A stretch of DNA of 7,885 nt, taken from contig JAICSB010000138.1 of NCBI GenBank assembly GCA_025937115.1, forward strand, positions 1 through 7,885, written 5' to 3'. The notes under the pieces were generated by a model that was given only the letters and a program-made list of their open reading frames with translations, was not told the origin of the DNA and did not search any database. This stretch comes from Pseudonocardiaceae bacterium. GTDB taxonomy: Bacteria; Actinomycetota; Actinomycetes; Mycobacteriales; Pseudonocardiaceae. Positions 1 to 4,494 of this stretch are shown here, piece by piece (position 1 is the stretch's first letter; each line of letters opens with the position of its first letter). Made by a program: the position numbers and the translations under genes.

Positions 1-177
1 CGAGCGCTGTTCACCGACAACCCCCGTTCCTACACCCAGATCGCCCACATGGCCGGAATACCGCCCGGCGCAATCGGGCCCACCCGGGCGCGGATCCTAC
101 GGCAGCTGCGAGGCAGGCTCCGGACGGCTGGAGTGGAGGGTGTCCTATCACCGCGCGCCTCGGGTAGCCAAGCGTGA
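1..177 (+). CDS. Sigma-70 family RNA polymerase sigma factor, C-terminal end (partial)
   Basis: The reading frame is open from the first base to a TGA at 175-177 and gives the last 58 residues of a protein whose start lies left of the window. The tail contains SYTQIAHMAGIPPGAIGPTRARILRQLRGRL. This matches the region 4 helix-turn-helix of ECF-like sigma-70 factors: a Y-x-x-I-A-x-x-x-G-I-P turn, then a recognition helix ending in the R-x-R-I-L-x-x-L-R pattern. That domain contacts the -35 promoter element. The N-terminal region 2 and any anti-sigma partner are outside the window, so subgroup and regulon cannot be assigned. The last residues after the HTH are low-complexity and probably an unstructured tail. 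An overlapping 63-residue frame starting at 140 is a shadow. Confidence 0.8.
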   Translation, partial: RALFTDNPRSYTQIAHMAGIPPGAIGPTRARILRQLRGRLRTAGVEGVLSPRASGSQA

Positions 178-392
178 CGTTCGTCCGGACGCGCTGTCGT
201 CCTGGATGCTGGCGCAGCCGGCCGCAGAGCACGATCGCCGCTTCCTCGAGAGCCTGCCGCCTGGGAGTCGCGGGGACAAGTGTGGACGCGAGTTAATGGA
301 CAGTCCAATAGACAAGATCCATCTGCTCTGACCGATTCGATCTTCTGTTGCTTGATCGTTGCAGTTCAGAGGCGGTATAAGTAATAGTTCCA
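178..392. other. Gene-free spacer between sigma factor and tRNA remnant
   Basis: No convincing gene is seen in these 215 bp. Frames crossing it on either strand lack recognisable motifs. The right part is less GC-rich than the rest of the window, around 290-390, and carries one promoter-like sequence described separately. Confidence 0.5.
352..381 (+). promoter_or_regulatory. Candidate sigma-70 type promoter
   Basis: TTGATC at 352-357 (compare TTGACA) is followed after 18 bp by TATAAG at 376-381 (compare TATAAT), within a locally AT-richer patch. It would fire rightwards into the antisense side of the tRNA remnant that starts 12 bp later, with no plus-strand gene close by. It could be a leftover from a gene displaced by integration, or chance. 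The assignment rests only on the two hexamers and their spacing. Confidence 0.25.
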
Positions 393-436
393 GCGCGCCC
401 GGAGAGACTCGAACTCCCAACCTTCTGATCCGTAGT
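393..436 (-). repeat. tRNA-Arg(ACG) 3'-half remnant, att-site direct repeat copy 1
   Basis: This stretch is identical over 44 bp to 2585-2628. Read on the minus strand it is the 3' half of a tRNA: an anticodon loop CTACGGA (anticodon ACG, arginine), the 3' anticodon stem strand TCAGA, a five-base variable region, a T-arm with loop TTCGAGT, and the acceptor 3' strand CGGGCGC followed by G. The CCA present in copy 2 is replaced here by CTG. No D-arm or 5' acceptor strand follows to the right, so it is not a functional tRNA. The 3' half of a tRNA is the usual core site of tyrosine-integrase elements, so I read it as an attachment-site remnant. Confidence 0.8.
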
Positions 437-499
437 GCGAAGTTCACCCAGTAGGAGGAGGACTACCTGGCATTTTACGTGTGAGATACGCCGACGCCG

Positions 500-949
500 C
501 TAGTCGTCACGCTCGGCGTGTTCGCGCATCCACTGAGCCGCCTGCCGGACGTACTCGCCGTAGTCTCGCAGCGCAAGCGGGATCGCGGCGGCGACCTGCG
601 CATAGTCGATCTCCAGATACCCGTGCACGAGCACGTTGCGGGTACCCGCCGAGGGTGCGAGCGCCGTGCCGAGGTCCTTGGTGATGAGTCCGATTTCGGC
701 GGCCAGCGTGAACGATTCCGCATAGGTGTCCGGAGCTCGACCGAGCCGTGCGGCCGCTGTGTGGCTGTTGACCGCGAATGCCAGGTCCACTACCAGCGTG
801 AGGATCCGCTCGACGGCTAGCGCACCGACATGGTCAGTCTGTAAGCGCTTCTCGTCGAACTCGCCCAGCTGCCGCAGCCAGCCGAGCAACTCTTCGATCT
901 TCCGGAGCTTCGGCTGCACCGCCCGCCAGTCGAGCCGTCGGGGAGTCAT
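500..949 (-). CDS. hepT: HepT-like HEPN/DUF86 ribonuclease toxin
   Basis: This 149-residue protein fits the HepT (DUF86) family in length and all-helical character. Residues 104-111 read RNVLVHGY, the R-x4-H-x-Y motif of HEPN RNases, with R104 and H109 as expected catalytic residues and Y111 as the tyrosine that MntA-type antitoxins modify with AMP. HepT is known to act as a dimeric RNase toxin in type VII toxin-antitoxin systems. Its ATG (947-949) overlaps the TGA of the upstream nucleotidyltransferase gene in an ATGA. There is no clear Shine-Dalgarno sequence of its own, so translation is probably coupled to the antitoxin. The gene stops about 65 bp from the left tRNA remnant, so it is the first gene inside the repeat-bounded segment. 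All key residues are present and the frame is intact, so activity is likely. Confidence 0.88.
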   Translation of the reverse strand: MTPRRLDWRAVQPKLRKIEELLGWLRQLGEFDEKRLQTDHVGALAVERILTLVVDLAFAVNSHTAAARLGRAPDTYAESFTLAAEIGLITKDLGTALAPSAGTRNVLVHGYLEIDYAQVAAAIPLALRDYGEYVRQAAQWMREHAERDD

Positions 950-1356
950 CCGGCCAGCAGAGCCAGGTTGAGCCTGCGCATCGGGTCGGTCTCAACTCGT
1001 TCCCCGATCGCCGCCATCTGGGCATTGGCCAGCGCAGCTGGCTCACACTCGTACAACGGTATCGAACCCACGAGCGCGCGCTCCCTGATGAGCGGCCCAC
1101 CACGATTGAGATGAACGAGGTCGACTTGCTGCGTCCCGGTGAGCTCGATCAGCTCGAATGTCGCCGCCGCGGTGTCCATCCGGTGGCCGTGCTCGGTCAA
1201 GACACCGACGTCCAGATCGCGAGCCTGGGGTTCCCCCCGGGCGGCGCTACCGAAGACCGTGAGTACCCGCACGCGATGTCGCGAGCAGAACGCGTCGAGC
1301 TCGCCCGACTCAGCGGCTGACCGGAGCCGAGCAAGACCTGCTGCCGGACTCGCCAT
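946..1356 (-). CDS. mntA: MntA-like minimal nucleotidyltransferase antitoxin
   Basis: This 136-residue protein carries the minimal nucleotidyltransferase (polymerase beta-like) signature. Residues 33-49 read TVFGSAARGEPQARDLD, giving G36-S37, nine residues, then D47-x-D49. A third acidic residue is D79 in QQVDLVHL. These are the metal-binding and catalytic positions of the family. In characterised MNT/HEPN pairs the enzyme AMPylates the toxin tyrosine and so silences it. The gene order antitoxin then toxin with a 4-bp overlap is the standard layout. The ATG at 1354-1356 gives the usual family length, although no strong ribosome binding site precedes it. The N-terminal part (residues 1-28) is a short helix-rich extension. 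Nothing suggests damage. Confidence 0.88.
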   Translation of the reverse strand: MASPAAGLARLRSAAESGELDAFCSRHRVRVLTVFGSAARGEPQARDLDVGVLTEHGHRMDTAAATFELIELTGTQQVDLVHLNRGGPLIRERALVGSIPLYECEPAALANAQMAAIGERVETDPMRRLNLALLAG

Positions 1357-1521
1357 GAGACCATCATGGCAGGTGCACCCGCTTCCGAGCGGTGCGGCTC
1401 GCGGGAGGAGGCTCTCAGGTCCGACTGAACGTCAGATCCCGACCGCCTTGACACACCCTCGTCAACTCGCCCGACCGCGTAGGTCCGTACAGCGGCCGCG
1501 ACGAGGCCGCCGACCGCGGGT
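1357..1521. other. Spacer between divergent operons
   Basis: These 165 bp separate the minus-strand mntA/hepT operon from the plus-strand decayed pair, so promoters for both should lie here. TTGACA occurs at 1448-1453 on the plus strand, but no -10 at 17-18 bp is convincing. From 1452 another plus frame stays open and reads ...GRDEAADRGYVDADTLGLAH... up to about 1600. It may be an upstream part of the decayed gene in a different frame. Confidence 0.3.
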
Positions 1522-2056
1522 ATGTCGACGCCGACACCCTCGGGCTTGCCCACGTCCCCTCCGAGCCCGTCCCGTCGTCACGTTCCCCGGAGACGACGGT
1601 CCAACCAGACGCTGACCGACTGGGGCGACGAACCCGGCTGGCAACGCCTCGTCGCGGTTCTGCGGCGCATTCACGCCGGCGAACGCGACCCCGACACCCT
1701 CACCCACGGCCTCGACACCACCGACACCACCATCACCCGCCGCGCTCTGGACATCCTCACAGGCCAGATCACCCTCGACCCCGACACCTGGCACGCCCTC
1801 ACCACCAGCTCAGCCGACACCGCCGACGATGACTCCCCAGAACTCGGGGATTTCCTCGACGCGGTCGTCGACGCCGCCTGCGGAAACACTCACGCTCCCG
1901 ACACCGTGACGCCCGTGCTCCAGCGCCATCCGCCGCGTCATCGCCGGTGACCACACTCCACCGCTTGGCCAGCTCAACTCCGATCACGCCAGCCTTGTCA
2001 TCACGATCCTCGAACGACTCGCCACACCGGCGTCGACGAACTCGGAGCAGTCATGA
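1522..2056 (+). pseudogene. Frameshifted C-terminal fragment with two copies of a helical module
   Basis: Two frames must be joined to read this gene. The first, from about 1522, contains WQRLVAVLRRIHAGERDP...LDTTDTTITRRALDILTG. The second, in the next frame from about 1928 to the TGA at 2054-2056, contains IRRVIAGDHTPPLGQLNSDH...ILERLATPA. The pieces resemble each other (R-R-I/V-x-A-G-x-x-x-P, then L-x-x-x-D, then a final helix), so one protein with a repeated short helical module was cut by a single extra base near 1924-1927. Similar modules occur, as I recall, at the C-termini of actinobacterial tetratricopeptide-type proteins, but I cannot assign a function. The first 25 or so residues of the 1522 frame are Arg/Pro-rich and probably not authentic, so a second frameshift near 1600 is possible and the true N-terminus is missing. 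The stop overlaps the next gene's ATG. Confidence 0.55.
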
Positions 2057-2542
2057 CCAACCCGGTTGACTTGAGTCGGCGAATTGCCGCACTGCCAGAT
2101 AAGCATGCGATGGCCACGCTGGCGTTGGTGCTGCGACGCCGAGGCGCCGCGCTCGATCCGTTCAGCCAGCAAGAGCAGCAGGCTCGGTTGCGGGAAGCGC
2201 TGGGCCAACCCGAGATCACCAATGGCATACAAGCCGCAGCCGACGCCACCGACGGAGATCTAGCGCGAACCGCGTTAACGCACCTCACAGACTCCGACGA
2301 CACCACGACCGAACTTGTCAACCAAGCCATCGGGATCGCACAGCGCGACAGCGACGTTGAACGCGACCCTCTGCTGCTGTTCGGGGTTGGTGCTCTGGTC
2401 CTGTGGGTGTTCCGCGCGGACATCGATCTAGCCCACGAGACCGGCAAGGGATGGAAGTTCCGTTTCAAGACCCAAAGGCCTGTCCGACTCCACGATCGCA
2501 AAACTGCTCGGACAGCTCGTCGGTGCCTATCTCAAGCCGTAG
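2053..2542 (+). pseudogene. Unrecognised small protein with one hydrophobic segment, 3' frameshift
   Basis: The ATG at 2053 overlaps the preceding stop as ATGA, indicating an original operon with translational coupling. The product is helical and charged for about 100 residues, has a hydrophobic stretch PLLLFGVGALVLWVF at residues 106-120, then a basic aromatic patch GKGWKFRFKT at 131-140. Past that point the frame degenerates. Moving to the next frame near 2475 gives a sensible ending, LSDSTIAKLLGQLVGAYLKP, and a TAG at 2540-2542, for a restored length of about 162 residues. I therefore infer one extra base at about 2470-2478. Left uncorrected, the frame reads on through the tRNA remnant to 2658, an artefact. 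I do not recognise the family. The hydrophobic segment could be membrane-inserted or a buried helix. It may work with the upstream gene. Confidence 0.55.
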
Positions 2543-2584
2543 CCGCTGCCTGGCTGGTCACGGTGTGGTATTGGGACAGATGTG

Positions 2585-2628
2585 GCGCGCCCGGAGAGAC
2601 TCGAACTCCCAACCTTCTGATCCGTAGT
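2585..2628 (-). repeat. tRNA-Arg(ACG) 3'-half remnant, att-site direct repeat copy 2
   Basis: This is the second perfect copy of the 44-bp repeat, in the same orientation as 393-436. Here the tRNA similarity runs slightly further. On the minus strand the encoded CCA lies at 2583-2585, then a G discriminator, acceptor strand 2587-2593, T-arm 2594-2610, variable region 2611-2615, 3' anticodon strand 2616-2620 and loop 2621-2627 with anticodon ACG. The 5' anticodon strand at 2628-2632 is TCCGA, pairing with TCAGA except at one position. No D-arm or 5' acceptor strand is found to the right. The remnant lies about 40 bp after the inferred true stop of the preceding gene. Because the 3' end faces left, an intact tRNA gene would be expected further right, beyond this window. 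Confidence 0.8.
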
Positions 2629-2660
2629 CGGAAGCAGCGCCCCTTCCGCACCTGCTAATT

Positions 2661-2701
2661 GTCCGTGGACGTGCCCCATCTTCGGGTTCACGTCCACGGG
2701 C
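2661..2701. terminator. Stem-loop, possible terminator
   Basis: CCGTGGACGTG at 2663-2673 pairs perfectly with 2689-2699 (11 bp). Two more pairs, one a wobble, extend the stem to 2661-2701. The 15-nt loop contains CCC and GGG that can pair further. No T-run follows on either strand, so it is a weak intrinsic terminator at best. Its position just right of the tRNA remnant also fits an integration-related structure. Confidence 0.4.
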
Positions 2702-2864
2702 GTTCATGGTCATCCGTAGCCGTTGATGTACCAACTGATGTAGATCAGGGCGCTCTTCGGTCGTGGACTCCGGCCGAGGGTCTGCCTGCTGCCGAACATC
2801 TGATTCTCGGTCAGGAGCTTAGGAGCACACGGGTGTTCGGCGCCCCGCCGTGGAGGTTCATAGC

Positions 2865-2886
2865 AGGGCCGCCCTAAGCGGCCTTT
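2865..2886 (+). terminator. Candidate intrinsic terminator
   Basis: GGCCGC (2867-2872), a 5-nt loop CCTAA, and GCGGCC (2878-2883) form a 6-bp GC stem, extendable by a G-T and an A-T pair. It is followed directly by TTTG. It would end rightward transcription before the DUF4231 gene that starts about 17 bp later. The T-run is short. Confidence 0.4.
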
Positions 2887-2902
2887 GTGGCACGCTGATC
2901 GT

Positions 2903-3798
2903 GTGCTGGGTGAGGATGGGCAGGTCGAGGAGCTGTGGCGGCAGCAATCGATCTGGTCCCACACTGCCAACCGGATGAAGGGATCCATCGGTCGTGCTCG
3001 GTCTGCCGCTTTGGCGTTGACTATGGGGGGTGCCGTGTTGGCCACGCTGGCTACGCGACTGCCCGCTGGGCAGACCAAGGCGGCTTCGGTGCTGGCCGTT
3101 GTGGCTGCAGTGGCGGTTGGGCTGGTGCCGGTGTTACGGCCACGGTTCAGCGGCCGGGTATTGCGGGCTTGGACTCGTGCTCGGTCGGTATCCGAAGCAC
3201 TCAAAAGCGAGATCTACCTGTACCTGGCGGGGCCGGCGACTACCGGGGCGAGGACCGCGACCGCCGGCTGAAAGTGTGCACAGACCGGGTCCGGCAGCAG
3301 GCCGCGGATCTGCTCCGGCACAGCGTCGACATTCAACCAGTGAAGCGCGGGCTGCCTGAGGTTGACGACTACGCGTCGTATTTGCGAGTGCGGGTCGATG
3401 GCCAAGTCGAGGGTTATTACCGGCCCAAGGCTCGACAACTGCAGATGCGCCTAACCCAGTTCCGTCGCGTCGAGGTCGTGCTGGCAGTGGCCGGCGTCGT
3501 GCTCGGTGCGCTCGCGGCGAGCCTGGCCGAGGTCGGGCTGAGTGCGTGGATCGCCGTGGTCACCACGATCAGTGCCTCGGTCGCAGCACACGTCGGTGCG
3601 ACCCGCTATGAATACCAACTGATCGAATACCTGCGCACCGCCGATGAGCTGACTCGGTTGCGGCGCGACGCGGCAGCGACCACGTCGCCGGCTGAGCTGG
3701 ACCAGCTGGTTATGCAGTGCGAGCGGATCATTTCAATCCAGAACGAGGGCTGGATGGCCAAGCTGTCCTCCATCCCGGAGGAGGAATCGAAGTCCTAA
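2903..3798 (+). pseudogene. DUF4231 (SLATT-like) four-helix membrane protein, frameshifted
   Basis: Two overlapping frames make one recognisable protein of about 297 residues. The first frame (GTG 2903, TGA 3269-3271) gives residues up to ...ALKSEIYLYLAG with membrane helices at about 34-53 and 61-79. The second resumes at GDYRGEDRDRR and runs to the TAA at 3796-3798. It holds the DUF4231 core DYASYLRVRVDGQVEGYYRPKA just before helices at about 192-209 and 213-233, then a charged helical tail. The frames join at the four-G run 3229-3232, consistent with loss of one G. DUF4231 belongs to the SLATT-like membrane proteins that comparative genomics ties to nucleotide-signal immunity as putative pore or membrane effectors. 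TTG at 2885 is an alternative start, but GTG 2903 avoids the terminator. The frameshift could be mutation, slippage or sequencing error. Confidence 0.72.
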
Positions 3799-3822
3799 GA
3801 ACGCCTCATCCTCCGCATACAG

Positions 3823-3850
3823 CGGCTCGCTGACAATGATCACGCGTGAG
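3823..3850 (+). repeat. Imperfect 28-bp direct repeat, copy 1
   Basis: This matches 4371-4398 at 24 of 28 positions. Both begin CGGCTCGCTGAC, contain ATGATCA with its TGATCA palindrome, and end GTGAG. Copy 1 lies 24 bp after the stop of the DUF4231 gene. The two may be duplicated regulatory sites or the flanks of an inserted segment. Confidence 0.6.
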
Positions 3851-3927
3851 CCCCAGTCTGGAAGGCTGTGTCCACTGCGCCGTCAGAGGCTTCGATGTGT
3901 GGTCAGGCCGCGTCACAAGTATCCGTC

Positions 3928-3969
3928 GTTGACCGTGGTTGACCGTCCTTAATGGCACGCTAATGGCAC
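3928..3969 (+). repeat. Two pairs of short tandem repeats
   Basis: GTTGACCGT occurs at 3928-3936 and 3938-3946 (10-bp period), followed by TAATGGCAC at 3950-3958 and 3961-3969 (11-bp period). Periods close to one helical turn suggest side-by-side protein binding sites. Repeats of the TGGCAC type are, to my recollection, common beside tyrosine integrase genes in actinomycetes as arm-type sites, but no integrase is present here, so this role is inference. Confidence 0.45.
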
Positions 3970-4011
3970 ACGCGGGTGTTAGCCCGCCGCAAGATAAAGG
4001 TATGGAAGCGG

Positions 4012-4144
4012 GTATCCCGTCGCGTCGGCGAGCTTGCCTCGAAGCAGGTCTGGGGTCGGGGTCCAGCTGGAGCACCCGACGCGCTGAACGAGCTGGACCC
4101 CGACCCCAGACCTGCTACACCTCGGTGCCGACGCGACGGGATAC
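4012..4144. repeat. Long inverted repeat / 133-nt hairpin
   Basis: An outer stem of 18 bp (4012-4029 with 4127-4144) and an inner stem of 26 bp (4043-4068 with 4091-4116) are both perfect. They are separated by an internal loop of 13 and 10 nt and closed by a 22-nt terminal loop (4069-4090). The arms contain TATCCCGTCGCGTCGGC and GCAGGTCTGGGGTCGGGG. This is far too long for an ordinary terminator and no T-run follows. It may be a MITE-like palindromic element, a structured RNA, or a recombination or replication structure. No target-site duplication is visible immediately at its ends. Confidence 0.85.
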
Positions 4145-4370
4145 ATGCGTCCCGCGTGACCCACCACTTTCGTGCCCAGCCCGGGGGCCATCCCGGAGCA
4201 AGGCCCGCCGGAGGCCCGAGACTGCCTGATCTTGATCGGCCGACCTCCTCTGTGTGAACGCTGATTCGCCGTGCGTCCGCGTACCTCGGAGTGTCATTGA
4301 GTGTCGCTGAGCTGCGGCTACGCGTGGTTGTGAATCGTCTTGTGCGGACTTGTGGCGTTGGTTTCGCTGA

Positions 4371-4398
4371 CGGCTCGCTGACGATGATCATAGGTGAG
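4371..4398 (+). repeat. Imperfect 28-bp direct repeat, copy 2
   Basis: This is the second copy of the repeat at 3823-3850, ending about 96 bp before the likely start of the NLR-like gene. The TGATCA palindrome is conserved. A weak inverted repeat (GGTGAGG at 4393-4399 with 4425-4431) overlaps its right end. The location would suit an operator for the downstream gene. Confidence 0.55.
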
Positions 4399-4494
4399 GT
4401 GAGCTCGCGCATGCCCGTCTGTGCCCTCACCACGCTCGCGGCTGGTTGGTCACGGTGGGCTGAGGGGCCTCGCCGTAGTGGGATGCTGTTGGCC

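Larger units (their letters stand above)
3799..4482. other. Gene-free, repeat-rich spacer
   Basis: About 680 bp without a credible gene. Frames on both strands here are interrupted or Arg/Ser/Pro-rich and without motifs. A 180-residue minus frame exists only because the inverted repeat keeps both arms open. The region contains tandem 9-bp repeats (3928-3969), an imperfect direct repeat flanking most of the spacer (3823-3850 and 4371-4398) and a long hairpin (4012-4144), each listed separately. The promoter of the downstream NLR-like gene should also lie here. I see no confident -35/-10 pair. Confidence 0.6.

Noticed and set aside
393..436. Intact tRNA-Arg gene
   Set aside because: Only the 3' half from the anticodon loop is present. 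The sequence to the right does not form a D-arm or an acceptor 5' strand, and the CCA is lost.
148..447. 99-residue minus-strand ORF
   Set aside because: It overlaps the sigma factor tail and the tRNA remnant and is Arg/Ser-rich without motifs: a shadow of high-GC sequence.
2543..2658. C-terminal extension of the 2053 gene reading GETRTPNLLIRS
   Set aside because: This peptide is the translation of the tRNA remnant on the opposite strand, reached only because of the upstream frameshift. The authentic end in the next frame is at 2542.
2659..2877. 72-residue plus-strand ORF
   Set aside because: It starts at a TTG inside the stem-loop, has no recognisable motif, and ends inside the candidate terminator stem.
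3221..3240. Programmed -1 frameshift in the DUF4231 gene
   Set aside because: There is a G run, but no canonical slippery heptamer, and other genes nearby carry independent single-base frameshifts, so simple mutation is more likely. Not excluded.
3972..3987. Small GCGGG/CCCGC hairpin as a terminator
   Set aside because: The stem is only 5 bp and no T-run follows, so it is not distinguishable from chance in GC-rich DNA.
4012..4144. Integron attC site
   Set aside because: An imperfect long palindrome suggests it, but no RYYYAAC/GTTRRRY core pair is found at the ends and no cassette array or integron integrase is nearby.
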